NCBI RefSeq assembly: GCF_019890725.1
Contig: NZ_JAINZZ010000029.1
Coordinates: 1 to 64,000 of the forward strand
Direction of reading: 5' to 3'
Length of the DNA stretch: 64,000 bases
Origin: Actinacidiphila acidipaludis
GTDB lineage: Bacteria > Actinomycetota > Actinomycetes > Streptomycetales > Streptomycetaceae
The notes under the pieces were generated by a model. The model was not told the origin of the DNA, did no database searches, and saw nothing but the letters and a program-made list of their open reading frames with translations. The first letter of the stretch is position 1, and the number at the start of each line of letters is the position of its first letter. A program made the position numbers and the translations under genes. Of the stretch, positions 50,158 through 60,013 are shown one piece after another.

Positions 50158-50607
50158 TTATCCGGCGTGGTCGCGGCGCAACTCGGCGTCCAGCACGACT
50201 CGGTGGTGAACGAGCTTCCACTGGCCCCCGGTGCGGCGGAGCGTCGAATGGTACTCGCCGCTCTCCTCGATCACCGTGCGCGTGGGCGCCGAGTCGTCAC
50301 CAGGTAGGACCACGAACTCCTCGAAGAGCGCCTCCACCGTCGCCTCGTTCCCGTCGATGTCGACCACGAAGCCGTGGATGAGCGCCCGGCCCCGGGCGCC
50401 GGGCGGGAACGTTTTGCCGGTCACGGCGTCGGCGATCTCCTGACGTCCCGTCAGTATGAGGAATGCCTCCGGCGTGCCGGAGCCGTCCCGCGAGATGTCG
50501 ACCCTGCCGTCGTCGTCGAACAGCGCGGCCAGCCCTGCGCCATCCCGGCGGTTGACCGCCTGGGCGTAGCGTGCCAGGACCTGCTGTATTCGGCGCTCCT
50601 CGCTCAT
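50158..50607 (-). CDS. NTF2-like / SnoaL-like domain protein
   Basis: The 149-aa protein has the cone-shaped NTF2 fold pattern: RIQQVLARYAQAVNRRDGAG, LAALFDDDGRVDI, IHGFVVDIDGNEATVEALFE, and GEYHSTLRRTGGQWKLVHHR. The Arg/Tyr/Asp placement resembles SnoaL_4 enzymes and scytalone-dehydratase-like proteins, which act as small-molecule isomerases, dehydratases or binding proteins. It is the third gene of the minus-strand OYE-SDR operon. The ribosome site aaggaga is strong. Confidence 0.85.
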   Translation of the reverse strand: MSEERRIQQVLARYAQAVNRRDGAGLAALFDDDGRVDISRDGSGTPEAFLILTGRQEIADAVTGKTFPPGARGRALIHGFVVDIDGNEATVEALFEEFVVLPGDDSAPTRTVIEESGEYHSTLRRTGGQWKLVHHRVVLDAELRRDHAG

Positions 50608-50656
50608 GCGAATTCTCCTTTGTCGTTTTTGTCGTTTCTGGGGTGCGGAACGCGGG

Positions 50657-50687
50657 CCGGAACCCCCCTTTGTGAGGGGCGTTCCGG
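50657..50687 (-). terminator. hairpin after the SDR gene inside the redox operon
   Basis: CCGGAACCCCCCT (50657-50669) pairs with 50675-50687 with one mismatch and a 5-nt loop. It begins 13 nt after the SDR stop. It may attenuate read-through into the NTF2-like gene. Confidence 0.6.
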
Positions 50688-50699
50688 CACGCGACGGGG

Positions 50700-51470
50700 T
50701 CAGGTGAAGTTGGCCCCGCCGTCGACGAGGAATGACTGACCGTTGATGTAGGCGCCGTCGTCGGAGAACAGGAAGGCCACGGTTCCGGCGAGATCCTCGG
50801 GTACGCCCAGGCGCGGCGCTCGTACCGTGGCGAGGATCTCCTCACGGAACGTCTCGTCGGTCGAGGCGAGGGCGGCGCCGGTGAGGATCACGCCGGGGGA
50901 GATCAGGTTGGCGCGGACACCGTGCTTGCCGCCGACCGTCGCGGTGTGCCGGGTGAGCCCCACCAGACCGCTTTTGGCGGCCTGGTAGGCGACGCGAACG
51001 TTCTCGCCCATCCACACCGCGCTGGACTCGGTGTTGACGATGGAACCGGTGCCCTGCTCCATCATGATCGGCAGCGCGTGACGGATGCCGTACATGTAGC
51101 CGGTCAGGGTCACGTCGATGGTGTGCTGCCACACGTCCAGCGGGACGGAGGTGACATCGACGTCCCGGCCGAGGGTCCGCGGCGAGAGGTCGGCGGCCAC
51201 GTTGTATAGCCCGTGCAGGCCGTCGAAACGCTCCACCGTGAAAGTGATCAGGTCCTTGTACGACCGCTCGTCGGTGATGTCGAATCCCCTGGCCACTGCG
51301 CTTCCGCCCGCGGCGGTGATCCTTTCGGCGACGGCCTGGGCGCTGGATTCGTTGAGGTCGGCGGCCACGACTTTCATGCCTTCTTCGGCCAGCCGGATCG
51401 CGGTGGCTCCGCCGATGTTCCCCACGGCCGCTCCCGCGACGATGGCGACCTTGTCCTTCAGTCCTCGCAT
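50700..51470 (-). CDS. SDR family oxidoreductase
   Basis: This is a 256-aa classical SDR. The cofactor loop reads AGAAVGNIGG, an atypical glycine spacing compared with TGxxxGIG. YNVAADLSP stands where NNAG is usual. The catalytic Ser lies in NTESSAVW and Tyr/Lys in YQAAK. FLVDGGANFT ends it. The unusual loop and the lost NNAG suggest a divergent subfamily. It lies 111 nt downstream of an OYE gene and upstream of an NTF2-like gene, so a joint pathway on one small molecule is plausible. Confidence 0.9.
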   Translation of the reverse strand: MRGLKDKVAIVAGAAVGNIGGATAIRLAEEGMKVVAADLNESSAQAVAERITAAGGSAVARGFDITDERSYKDLITFTVERFDGLHGLYNVAADLSPRTLGRDVDVTSVPLDVWQHTIDVTLTGYMYGIRHALPIMMEQGTGSIVNTESSAVWMGENVRVAYQAAKSGLVGLTRHTATVGGKHGVRANLISPGVILTGAALASTDETFREEILATVRAPRLGVPEDLAGTVAFLFSDDGAYINGQSFLVDGGANFT

Positions 51471-51581
51471 GGTTCTGCCACTTCTCTTCTCTTCGGTGCT
51501 TTCGGTCGGTCCCCCCCGGGGGCGCCCTGATGTGCGGCGCAGCGGTGCGCCGGTCTCCGGACAGTCACGGCTCGGGGGATC

Positions 51582-52646
51582 TCAGTGCCACAGGAACGGG
51601 TAGTCGGTGTATCCCGTGGTGCCGCCGTAGAAGGTGGCCGGGTCAGGCTCGTTGTAGGGCCCTGCCTGCGCGATGCGCAGCGGCAGGTCGGGGTTGGCCA
51701 GGAAGGCCGTGGCGAAGGCGACGACGTCGGCGAGGCCGGAGTCCAAGGCCTCGCGGGCTTCCACGTGCGGTGGCCGGGGAGCCTCACCGGCGTGGGGGTT
51801 GAGCACCAGCGCGCCGGGCCAGAGCGCGCGCAGGTCCTGCGTCAGGCGCCTCCGGCCGGGCCACTCCCGCATGTCGAGGAAGGCCAGATCCAGAGGCGCC
51901 AGCGCCGAGAAGAGCTCCCGGTACAACGCTTCGGTGTCGACCTCTTCGATGCCCAGGATCGGTGCGGCAGGTGAGATGCGCAGTGCCGTGCGGTCCGGCC
52001 CGATCGCTTCGGCGACCGCCTCGACGGTCTCCACGGCGAAGCGGATCCTGTTCTCGATCGACCCGCCCCAGCGGTCGGTGCGCAGGTTGGCCTTCGCGCA
52101 GAAGAACTGCTGGATCAGGAAGCCGTTGGCACCGTGCAGTTCGACCCCGTCGAAGCCGGCGTCGACGGCCAGGCGGGCCGCACGGACGAAGTCGTCGATG
52201 GTGCTCCGGATGTCGTCCTCGGTCATGGCACGGGGCACCGGCATGTCCCTCATCCCGCTCGGGGTGAAGATCTGTTCCGGGGTGCGCACCGCGGAGGGGG
52301 CGATCGGCGTGAGGTCGTTGTCCGGGCTGAAGACCCGGCCGCCGTGCATCAGCTGGGCGTAGATGACCGCGCCGGCTTCGTGGGCCGCGGCCGTGACCTG
52401 CCGCCAGGACGCCGCCTGCTCGTCGTCGGTCAGCAGCGGCGTACCGAGGAACGACTGCGCCTGCCGGCTGGGGTAGATCGCCTCGGTGACGATCAGGCCG
52501 GCGGAGGCCCGCTGGCGGTAGTACTCGGCCATCTGCGGGGTGGCGGTGCCGTCGGGCGTCACACGATTGCGGGTCATCGGGGCGAGGGCGAAACGGTTGG
52601 CGAGCTTCGCTCTCCCCAGAACGATCGGGCTGAAGGCGTCGGGCAT
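51582..52646 (-). CDS. Old Yellow Enzyme family alkene reductase
   Basis: The 354-aa protein is a paralogue of the OYE at 2.8 kb. LANRFALAPMTRNRVTPDGT, YAQLMHGGRV, ELHGANGFLIQQFFCAKANL, RTDRWGG and the C-terminal FYGGTTGYTDYP are all in place. The His and Asn of HGAN are kept. It reduces activated alkenes with FMN and NAD(P)H. ATG at 52646. First gene of an operon with SDR and NTF2-like genes and divergent from a MarR gene, with two dyads between the starts. Confidence 0.95.
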   Translation of the reverse strand: MPDAFSPIVLGRAKLANRFALAPMTRNRVTPDGTATPQMAEYYRQRASAGLIVTEAIYPSRQAQSFLGTPLLTDDEQAASWRQVTAAAHEAGAVIYAQLMHGGRVFSPDNDLTPIAPSAVRTPEQIFTPSGMRDMPVPRAMTEDDIRSTIDDFVRAARLAVDAGFDGVELHGANGFLIQQFFCAKANLRTDRWGGSIENRIRFAVETVEAVAEAIGPDRTALRISPAAPILGIEEVDTEALYRELFSALAPLDLAFLDMREWPGRRRLTQDLRALWPGALVLNPHAGEAPRPPHVEAREALDSGLADVVAFATAFLANPDLPLRIAQAGPYNEPDPATFYGGTTGYTDYPFLWH

Positions 52647-52742
52647 GGTTCTCGACTCTCTGTCTGGCGGGCGGGCGTCGGGGCGGCCCGGTCCGGCTGT
52701 GCCGGGCGAGGTGCCGATCCGAAGGCATTTAGTTGCTACGTC

Positions 52743-52784
52743 AAGCAAATATTGCTTCTCGATACTTCCTTCGTCAAGGAAGTA
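52743..52784. promoter_or_regulatory. double dyad operator between OYE and MarR genes
   Basis: AAGCAA (52743-52748) and TTGCTT (52752-52757) form one dyad around ATA. TACTTCCTT (52763-52771) and AAGGAAGTA (52776-52784) form a second around CGTC. The half-sites share CGTCAAG-AA. The second dyad ends 10 nt before the MarR GTG. Two MarR dimers may bind. Confidence 0.6.
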
Positions 52785-52794
52785 ATATGGAGAC

Positions 52795-53301
52795 GTGAGC
52801 GACACCACAGAAGACCGTCCCCAGCCGCTGACCGCAGACGAAGAAGCCGTCGTCCGGGCCCTGGCCCGGGTCATGTATGCCCTGCCGCGCGCCATCGACC
52901 AGGACATGCGGCGGGAACAGCACATGCAGCTGATCGACTACACCGCGCTCATGCATCTCTCCGAGGCCCCGAACGGGCGGTTGCGCATGAGCGTGCTCGC
53001 GTCCGCCTGCGAGCTGTCGCTGAGCGGGATGTCCCGCCTCGCCGCCCACCTGGAGGGCCAAGGCCTGCTCCGCCGCACGAGGAGTGAGGAGGACGCCAGG
53101 GTCACCTTCGCCGTGCTCACCGAGGCGGGCTTCGCCCGGGTGGAGCAGGCCTGGCCGACCAACCTCGCGAGCATTCGCAGCAACTTCATCGACCATCTGG
53201 AGGGCCTCGACCTGGCCAAGCTGGCGCAGGCCTTCCATCAGACAGCGACCGACCGCACCTCGACGGCGAAGGGGGACGCCGAAGGTGAGATGGCGCCCTA
53301 A
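52795..53301 (+). CDS. MarR family transcriptional regulator
   Basis: The 168-aa winged-helix protein shows LIDYTALMHLSEAPNGRLRM, SVLASACELSLSGMSRLAAH, LEGQGLLRRTRSEEDARVTF and AVLTEAGFARVE, the complete MarR order. It starts at GTG and is divergent from the OYE-SDR-NTF2 operon, which it probably represses together with its own gene through the dyads at 52743-52784. The N-terminal extension of about 15 residues is polar. The inducer is unknown. Confidence 0.92.
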   Translation: MSDTTEDRPQPLTADEEAVVRALARVMYALPRAIDQDMRREQHMQLIDYTALMHLSEAPNGRLRMSVLASACELSLSGMSRLAAHLEGQGLLRRTRSEEDARVTFAVLTEAGFARVEQAWPTNLASIRSNFIDHLEGLDLAKLAQAFHQTATDRTSTAKGDAEGEMAP

Positions 53302-53640
53302 GAGGCTCATGAAGATGTCGGAGTTCTGGTCCCGCCGGGTGAGTGGCGGGGCCAGGCCCGTTTCGTGGTGATGGGGGAATGGGCTGGGGAGACGGTCGGG
53401 CCGGATGTGTGGGAGACCTGCCGGGGGTCAGGCTGTCCGCGAGGTTGTGGCGGCCACCGGTGTGCTGAAGGGCCAGCACCCCCGGGCGCTGGATTCCACT
53501 ACCCGACCACCGGCCGGACAGCCCCCAACAGCAAGATCTTCATCGGTCTTCCAGGGTTCCCCCACGTGATCGGGCGGTGTGCGCCGGATCGGGAGCCCGG
53601 CTGGTGCGTGGGGGACGCGGGCCGGGCATCGGGATCGGGA
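53302..53640. other. 339-bp region with one hairpin, no gene recognised
   Basis: A hairpin at 53328-53353 (ggtcccgcc with ggcggggcc, one G.U pair) probably ends the MarR transcript. The rest lies between convergent genes. Frames crossing it have no starts or familiar motifs. It might be decayed coding sequence, but I could not assign it. Confidence 0.45.
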
Positions 53641-54492
53641 CTACTGCGGATCGGGCGTGAGGTCCTGGGTGCCGAGGACGGAGAGCAGTTCGAGCTTCTC
53701 GACCGCGTCGGTGCCCGGGACGGGGCTGAACCACAGCAGGCGCTGGCGCCCGTCCTCGCTCAGCAGGTTCAGGCAGTTGACGTGGATCAGGCCGAGGGAA
53801 GGGTGGACGATGCGCTTGGTGTCCATGCGGCGCACCGCCACGTCGTGCCGGTCCCAGAGCTCGGCGAACTCGGGGCTCCGCCGCAGCAGATCGGTCACCA
53901 TCGCGTTCGCCTCCTGGTCCCGCGAGCCGCGCCGCGCCACGGCCGCCCGCAGGTCGGCGACGAAGTTCTCCGCGTGCCGGCGGTGGTCCTCGGGCGGATA
54001 GATGGCACGGGAGTCCGGGTCGGTGAACCACCGGTGCACGAAGCTCGCGCGGACCCCGCTCGCCGACGGTGGCGGTCCGAGCAGGGCGACGGCCGGCGGG
54101 TTCTGCACCAGCGTGACGTGGAGGTCCGTGATCACGCAGGCCGGCGTGCCGGCGAGCCGGTCGAGCAGATCGAGCATGCCGGGATGCACGTGTGCGGCAC
54201 TGTTGCCCGACGGCGGAAGCGGGCGCTCGGCCAGGTGGTAGAGGTGGTTGCGCTCGTCCAGGGACAGGCGCAGCGCGCGGGCGAGGCTGGCGAGCATCTG
54301 CTCGGAGGGCTGTGCGCCGCGTCCTCGTTCGAGCTCGGTGTAGTAGTCGACCGACGCGCCGGCCAGCTGGGCCACCTCGTCACGGCGCAGCCCGGGCACA
54401 CGCCGCCGCGGTCCGGCCGGCAGCCCGACCTGCTGCGGCCGGATCCGGTCGCGCCGCGACTTCAGGAACGCTCCGAGTTCTGCGAGATCCAC
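53641..54492 (-). CDS. XRE family regulator with MmyB-like ligand domain
   Basis: The protein has about 283 residues. An HTH (RRDEVAQLAGASVDYYTELE, then RGRGAQPSEQMLASLARAL) is followed by the MmyB-like domain (LTLVQNPPAVALLGP-like VTLVQNPPAVALLG, WFTDPDSRAIYPPEDH, AENFVADLRAAVAR, WDRHDVAVRRMDTKRIVHPS). This architecture is very common in actinobacteria, and the C-terminal domain is thought to bind fatty-acid-like ligands. GTG at 54492 sits close behind ggagga; an upstream GTG in the same frame is possible. Divergent from an SDR gene, the probable target. Confidence 0.9.
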   Translation of the reverse strand: MDLAELGAFLKSRRDRIRPQQVGLPAGPRRRVPGLRRDEVAQLAGASVDYYTELERGRGAQPSEQMLASLARALRLSLDERNHLYHLAERPLPPSGNSAAHVHPGMLDLLDRLAGTPACVITDLHVTLVQNPPAVALLGPPPSASGVRASFVHRWFTDPDSRAIYPPEDHRRHAENFVADLRAAVARRGSRDQEANAMVTDLLRRSPEFAELWDRHDVAVRRMDTKRIVHPSLGLIHVNCLNLLSEDGRQRLLWFSPVPGTDAVEKLELLSVLGTQDLTPDPQ

Positions 54493-54663
54493 TCCTCCAG
54501 TCTCCACCCGCGCCCGGGGCCGAGCCAGGGGGTGACGTCCCCCGGGTAACCAGCCACTGGTTCGTCCCTCGCGACCGTTGGACGGTAGGTGTGTCGCCCC
54601 GACCGGACAGGTGGCCGGGTGGCCGAGTGGCCGGCGCGTCGAGAGAACCGCGGAGGAAGAGAC

Positions 54664-55624
<961 letters not shown>

Positions 55625-55644
55625 GCAACGACTCCGGCCTCGAT

Positions 55645-55699
55645 ACCACCGCTCAAGACCACCGGGGCAAGACCACCGGCTCAAGACCACCCACCTCAG
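55645..55699 (+). repeat. four imperfect 14-bp tandem repeats
   Basis: The unit ACCACCGGCTCAAG recurs at 55645-55657, 55658-55671, 55672-55685 and 55686-55699 with small changes. It lies in the intercistronic spacer before the next SDR gene and just upstream of its ribosome site region. There are no spacers between copies, so it is not a CRISPR array. Confidence 0.8.
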
Positions 55700-55722
55700 A
55701 AGCAGAAGAGAGACGCACAAGC

Positions 55723-56487
55723 ATGAACATCTCCGGGAACACCGTCTTCATCCCCGGCGCGACCAGCGGCATCGGTCTCGCCCTCGCCCTCGCGCTCAAG
55801 GACCGCGGCAACACCGTGATCATCGGCGGGCGGCGTACCGACCTGCTGGAGAAGCTGGGCGCCGAGCACCCCGACCTCGGCACCGTGCGCATCGACACCG
55901 CGGACCCGGAGAGCATCCGGGCCGCCGCGCACGACGTGCTCGGCCGCTACCCGCAGCTGAACGTTCTGGTCGCGATGGCGGGGATCATGCAGGTCGAGGA
56001 CTGGCACCGGCCCGAGTCCTTCCTGGCCTCGGCCGAGTCGGTCGTCACCACCAATCTGCTCGGCCCGATCCGGCTGATCGGGGCGTTCGTCGAGCACCTG
56101 CAGACGCGCCCCGACGCCACGATCGTCACGGTCTCGTCGGGGCTGGGCTTCACCCCGCTGGCGGTGACGCCGAGCTACAACGCGTCGAAGGCCGCGATCC
56201 ACATGCTCAGCGAGTCGCTCCGGCTGCAACTGGCGGACACCTCGGTGAAGATCGTCGAGCTCGTGCCGCCGTCGGTGCGCACCGCGTTGATGCCCGGGCA
56301 GGAGTCCAGCGACTTCGCGATGCCACTGGAGGACTTCATCGCCGAGACCGTCGAGCTCCTCGCGTCCCAGCCGGACGCCAAGGAGATCCAGGTCGAGCGC
56401 GTGAAGTTCCTGCGCTACAGCGAGGTCCGCGGCGACTACGACGGCACGGTGGCCACCCTCAACCACGCCGACCCCCACGGGAAGTAG
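55723..56487 (+). CDS. SDR family oxidoreductase (DltE-like)
   Basis: This is a 254-aa SDR. NTVFIPGATSGIGLALALAL carries the GxxxGIG loop. VAMAGIMQVEDW replaces the NNAG strand. VTVSSGLGFTPLAVTPSYNA then SKAAIHML gives Ser, Tyr and Lys. The pattern resembles DltE-type SDRs. It is the middle gene of an SDR-SDR-tautomerase run. The start follows agaagagaga. NAD(P)H-linked carbonyl reduction is expected; substrate unknown. Confidence 0.92.
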   Translation: MNISGNTVFIPGATSGIGLALALALKDRGNTVIIGGRRTDLLEKLGAEHPDLGTVRIDTADPESIRAAAHDVLGRYPQLNVLVAMAGIMQVEDWHRPESFLASAESVVTTNLLGPIRLIGAFVEHLQTRPDATIVTVSSGLGFTPLAVTPSYNASKAAIHMLSESLRLQLADTSVKIVELVPPSVRTALMPGQESSDFAMPLEDFIAETVELLASQPDAKEIQVERVKFLRYSEVRGDYDGTVATLNHADPHGK

Positions 56488-56541
56488 TCCCTCGTTCCTC
56501 CCCCCTCACCCGCAACCCCACCCGCACAGGAGGAAACCGTC

Positions 56542-56781
56542 ATGCCTTTCGCGAACTTCAAGGTCCCGGCCGGAACGCTGAGCGCCGAGCAGAAGGAAGC
56601 CATCATCCACCGCACCACCGACCTCTACGCCGAGATCTACGGCGAGCGGGCCCGGGCCACCACCCTGGTGCTCGTCGAGGAGGTCGCCGACGGGGGCTGG
56701 GGCATCGGGGACAACGTCCTGACCCTCGCCGTCCTCAACGGCCACGACTCCGAGACCCCCTCGGGAGCGGGGCCGGCCTGA
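56542..56781 (+). CDS. 4-oxalocrotonate tautomerase family protein
   Basis: The 79-aa protein begins MPFANFKVPAGTLSAEQKEA. After Met removal the N-terminal Pro1 would be the catalytic base of this superfamily. IIHRTTDLYAEIYGERARAT and TLVLVEEVADGGWGIGDNVL match the beta-alpha-beta unit. The ribosome site is aggagg. Small tautomerases act on keto-enol or related substrates. The gene sits at the end of the SDR-SDR run and probably handles a product of those reductases. Confidence 0.92.
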   Translation: MPFANFKVPAGTLSAEQKEAIIHRTTDLYAEIYGERARATTLVLVEEVADGGWGIGDNVLTLAVLNGHDSETPSGAGPA

Positions 56782-56872
56782 CCCGCAACCCCCGCGCCCG
56801 ACACGGGCGGGCCGCCTCCTGGGGGCGGACCCGCCCGGGGTGCGCGGATGACGCAGTCCCTAGGATCAGGGC

Positions 56873-57340
56873 ATGGACTGGGGGCCACTGAGCAGCACGG
56901 CGTTGGGCGCCGTCATCGGCATCGCGACCACTCTGGCCGCGGACCACATGCGAGCCCTTCGCGGTCGCACGGACGCCGACCGGGCCAACCGGCAGAAGCT
57001 CTACGGGGATTACCTGGCGGCGCTCGCCCGCACGAGGAACCACCTGCGCATCACCGCCAGACATGCCGTACCGCCCGAGGAACGTGCGCACGGAGCGGTG
57101 GAGGCCTTCCGCGAGGGGAACGCCTACGAACTGCGGTACCAGGTCGCGGTGGTGGCGCCCAGAGACGTCGTCGAGGCGTCGACGGCGGCGTTCCGAGCGC
57201 TGCGGGACCTGCGGGACGAGGTGGAGGGCGGCGCCGTGGCCACCGACGACCGCTACGTAGCGACACGGGAGCGGTGGGACGTCCTGCTCGCGGAGCTGCG
57301 CGTCGCCATGCGACGGGATCTGGGGCGGGACTCCTTCTAG
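56873..57340 (+). CDS. hypothetical membrane-anchored helical protein
   Basis: The 155-aa protein has an N-terminal hydrophobic segment (STALGAVIGIATTLAAD) and then a long helical region rich in Arg, Glu and Ala (RQKLYGDYLAALARTRNHLR, VVEASTAAFRALRDLRDEVE), probably a coiled coil in the cytoplasm. No enzyme motif is visible. It is of a type often found in Streptomyces. Convergent with the S9 peptidase gene. Function unknown. Confidence 0.75.
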   Translation: MDWGPLSSTALGAVIGIATTLAADHMRALRGRTDADRANRQKLYGDYLAALARTRNHLRITARHAVPPEERAHGAVEAFREGNAYELRYQVAVVAPRDVVEASTAAFRALRDLRDEVEGGAVATDDRYVATRERWDVLLAELRVAMRRDLGRDSF

Positions 57341-57366
57341 GGCCTGCGCGGGCCCGCGGTTCGGGG

Positions 57367-59334
57367 CTACAGCCAGCGGTCGTACCAGGCGCGGATCCGG
57401 CGGAGGGCGTCGAGTTGATGGGCGCGCTCCTGCAGGCCATGGCCCTCGCGGGGATAGACGACGAACTCGTGCTCGACCCCGAAGTGGCGCAGGGCACGGT
57501 GGAAGTGGATCGCCTGGCCGAGCGGGACGTTGGTGTCCTCCTCGCCGTGCAGGATCAGCACCGGGGTGCGGATCCTGGAGGCGTACGAGAGGGGACTGTG
57601 CAGGTCGTGCGCGTGCGGTCCCGGGCTTTCCCAGCCGGTGCCGCCGCCGAGCGCCGCGTCGACGATCCCCCAGTCGCCGGTCCCGGCCTGCATGCCCCAG
57701 TCGCTGATGCCCGCCCCCATCAGTGCGGCCTTGAACCTGTCCGTGTGCCCCACGGCCCAGGCCGCCATGAAGCCTCCGTGGCTCCATCCGGAGATTCCCA
57801 GACGCTCGGGGTCGGCGACGCCCTGCGCCACCAGCAGGTCGATTCCGCTGAGGATGTCGGTCCATTCGTCGCCGCCGACCGCGCCCACGACCGTGGCGGC
57901 GAACGCGTGGCCGTGCCCCGAGCCGCCCCGGGGGTTGGCCAGGAAGACCGCGTACCCGGCGGTCGCCAGCCACTGGCCGCAGTCGACGACGCTGAGGGTG
58001 AACTCGTCGGCGTGGCGGAAGTACGGGCCACCGTGGACCAGGGTGACGAGCGGGAACGGGCCGTCGTCCCGGCTCCGGCCGGCCGGCAGGATCAGCAGGC
58101 CGTCCAACGGGAGTCCGTCGGAGGCCTGATAGCCGAGGCGCTCCTGAACACCCCAGCAGATTCCGCGCAGTTCCGGCATGGTGTCGCTGAGCCGGACCAG
58201 CGGTCCGCCGGTGGGTCCCGCGTGGACGTTCCTGGGCTCGTACGCCGTGCTCGCCAGCAGGGCGACGGTTTCCCCGGAGCGGTTCGCGGTGAGGCCGGCG
58301 AGCATGCCGGGGGTGCAGGAAATCTGGTGGAACCGCAGGGAGTCCGGGTGGAGCCGGTACAGCGCGGTGTCCAGCCCGTCGGCGAACAGCGCGAGCGGGG
58401 GACCGTCCGCGACCTGCACCAGCTCGGCCGGGCTGACGGACATGCCGGCGGTGAGGTTGCGCTGTCCGACGGCCGGGCCGGTCGCCGGCGGGACGGTGTC
58501 CATCACGGCGAGCTCGCCCACCAGGTGCCCGGGGGTCACTGCCAGGTGGGCCAGATGCCAGATGCCGTCGTGGTTCCACCAGGCCGGGGACTGCGCCTCG
58601 ACCCCGACAGGACCCAGGTCGTGGACACCCGCCGTGACCGGGTCGACCACGTGCAGTTCCGCTGTCACGACCCCGGGGTCGAGTTCAGGGGTGGACCAGC
58701 TCAGCACCGCCAGCGGTCCGCCGTCCGGACGCTGCGCCAGGCCGACCACATGCCGGTCACGGAGCCCGTCCACCGTGCGGAGCACGCCGGTCTCCAGGTC
58801 GAGCAGACGCAGCCGGGTGACGGGAAGGTGCCGGCCCCAGACCTTGACGTCGTCGCGCCCGGCCTCCCGGCGCTCGTCCTCGGCGAGCAGGGCGACGGTG
58901 CGACCGTCGAGGAGCGGGCAGTGGTCGGAGATGCCGCCGTGCCAACGGGTCAAGGCCTCGGCCTTGGCGATGTCCTCGTCGCCGTCCAGACGTATCCGCT
59001 GGAGTTGGGCGGCGCCCGGCTCCTCCCGGTCGGAGGTGAAGAAGAGCGAGGCCGAGTCCGGCGCCCACTTCGGGGCGAGGTCGCGGGCCGTGCCGTCGGT
59101 CAGCCGGCGCGGGGAGGTGCTGCCGTCTGCGGTGGTGACCCAGAGGGACCCGTGCGGACGGCCGTCCCCGCCGCCGTTCGCGACCACGACGTAGGCGACC
59201 AGACGCCCGTCCGGCGAGATGGCCGGTGCCACGGCGGCGGCGACGTCCACCACCATGTCCGCGGTGAGGCGTGACCCGGCGGGTTCGGCCGGACCGGTCG
59301 GTCCGTGTGTCGGCGGCGGTGCGGGAAGCGGCAT
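57367..59334 (-). CDS. S9 family prolyl oligopeptidase-like peptidase
   Basis: The protein has about 655 residues. An N-terminal beta-propeller region (AAAVAPAISPDGRLVAYVVV, LAPKWAPDSASLFFTSDREE, ISDHCPLLDGRTVALL) precedes the alpha/beta-hydrolase domain: VTLVHGGPYFRHADEF, FLANPRGGSGHGHAF, the nucleophile Ser518 in GISGWSHGGFMAAW, the Asp region LILHGEEDTNVPLGQA, and the His in YPREGHGLQER. There is no signal peptide, so it is probably intracellular. Acylaminoacyl- or dipeptidyl-peptidase activity is typical of the group. ATG at 59334 follows gaaaggc; an upstream ATG at 59373 is also in frame. Confidence 0.92.
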   Translation of the reverse strand: MPLPAPPPTHGPTGPAEPAGSRLTADMVVDVAAAVAPAISPDGRLVAYVVVANGGGDGRPHGSLWVTTADGSTSPRRLTDGTARDLAPKWAPDSASLFFTSDREEPGAAQLQRIRLDGDEDIAKAEALTRWHGGISDHCPLLDGRTVALLAEDERREAGRDDVKVWGRHLPVTRLRLLDLETGVLRTVDGLRDRHVVGLAQRPDGGPLAVLSWSTPELDPGVVTAELHVVDPVTAGVHDLGPVGVEAQSPAWWNHDGIWHLAHLAVTPGHLVGELAVMDTVPPATGPAVGQRNLTAGMSVSPAELVQVADGPPLALFADGLDTALYRLHPDSLRFHQISCTPGMLAGLTANRSGETVALLASTAYEPRNVHAGPTGGPLVRLSDTMPELRGICWGVQERLGYQASDGLPLDGLLILPAGRSRDDGPFPLVTLVHGGPYFRHADEFTLSVVDCGQWLATAGYAVFLANPRGGSGHGHAFAATVVGAVGGDEWTDILSGIDLLVAQGVADPERLGISGWSHGGFMAAWAVGHTDRFKAALMGAGISDWGMQAGTGDWGIVDAALGGGTGWESPGPHAHDLHSPLSYASRIRTPVLILHGEEDTNVPLGQAIHFHRALRHFGVEHEFVVYPREGHGLQERAHQLDALRRIRAWYDRWL

Positions 59335-59424
59335 GCGGACTGCCTTTCGCTCGTCGGTAGGGCAGGCGGACATCCTGTCGTACTGTCGCCGGTACGGGGG
59401 GCCGCCCGGCGCGGCGGCCGTGGG

Positions 59425-59922
59425 TCACAAGCCGAGCGGTACCGGACGGTCGGGAAGGCCGCTGGAGATGAGGGTCGCCAGCGGGCCGGCGAGGTCGCGG
59501 GGGGAGAACAGGTCGGTGCCGTCGTAGTCGGCGACGTCCTGGAGGCGCCACCACTGCAGCCTGGTGATGTTCTCGGCGGTGAGTTCGTCGTCGGACAGTG
59601 CTCCGCGCGGGGTGAAGAAGGCGGTGCGGACGAGGAAGTAGTCGTTGATGACGCCGTCGTACCCGGCCGCGTGTCCGGGGGCGACGACCTCCTGGTGCCA
59701 CACGTGGGGCGGCTCTGCGTCGAGGGCCAGGCCCACTTCTTCGTGCAGTTCCCGGCGCAGCGCGGTGAGCGGGCCCTCGCCGGGTTCGACGCCTCCGCCG
59801 GGGGCCGCCCAGACGACGATCGTGCCGTCGGGCTGGGGGATGGCGAACCGGCACAGCAGGATGCGGTCGTCGTGGTCGAGGATGATCGCGCGGACGGCGT
59901 GACGCAAATTCACCGGGGACAT
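59425..59922 (-). CDS. NUDIX hydrolase
   Basis: The 165-residue protein contains a full Nudix box: GGGVEPGEGPLTALRRELHE then EVGL. AVRAIILDHDDRILLCRFAI is the usual first strand pair. C-terminal EVVAPGHAAGYDGVINDYFL suggests a substrate loop. The box coordinates metal for hydrolysis of nucleoside diphosphates linked to other moieties. The start at 59922 is provisional; an upstream in-frame GTG is possible. Separate from the hexuronate-type genes upstream by 91 nt. Confidence 0.9.
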   Translation of the reverse strand: MSPVNLRHAVRAIILDHDDRILLCRFAIPQPDGTIVVWAAPGGGVEPGEGPLTALRRELHEEVGLALDAEPPHVWHQEVVAPGHAAGYDGVINDYFLVRTAFFTPRGALSDDELTAENITRLQWWRLQDVADYDGTDLFSPRDLAGPLATLISSGLPDRPVPLGL

Positions 59923-60013
59923 TCGGGCACGATAGCGGGCGGCGTTGAAGGACACCCTGGTGTCCGTCCAGGAACGGCGAGTTGGGAGCCCGGCACGACG
60001 AGGCTGCGCCGCC

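Noticed and set aside
53365..53640. Possible transposase or IS remnant in the gap after the MarR gene
   Set aside because: No terminal repeats, DDE motif or recognisable transposase segment could be read.
55645..55699. CRISPR-like array
   Set aside because: Units are 14 bp, contiguous and imperfect, with no spacers and no cas genes; simple tandem repeat.
56848..59274. 808-aa plus-strand ORF opposite the S9 peptidase gene
   Set aside because: Antisense shadow; overlaps the 155-aa membrane-anchored gene in another frame.
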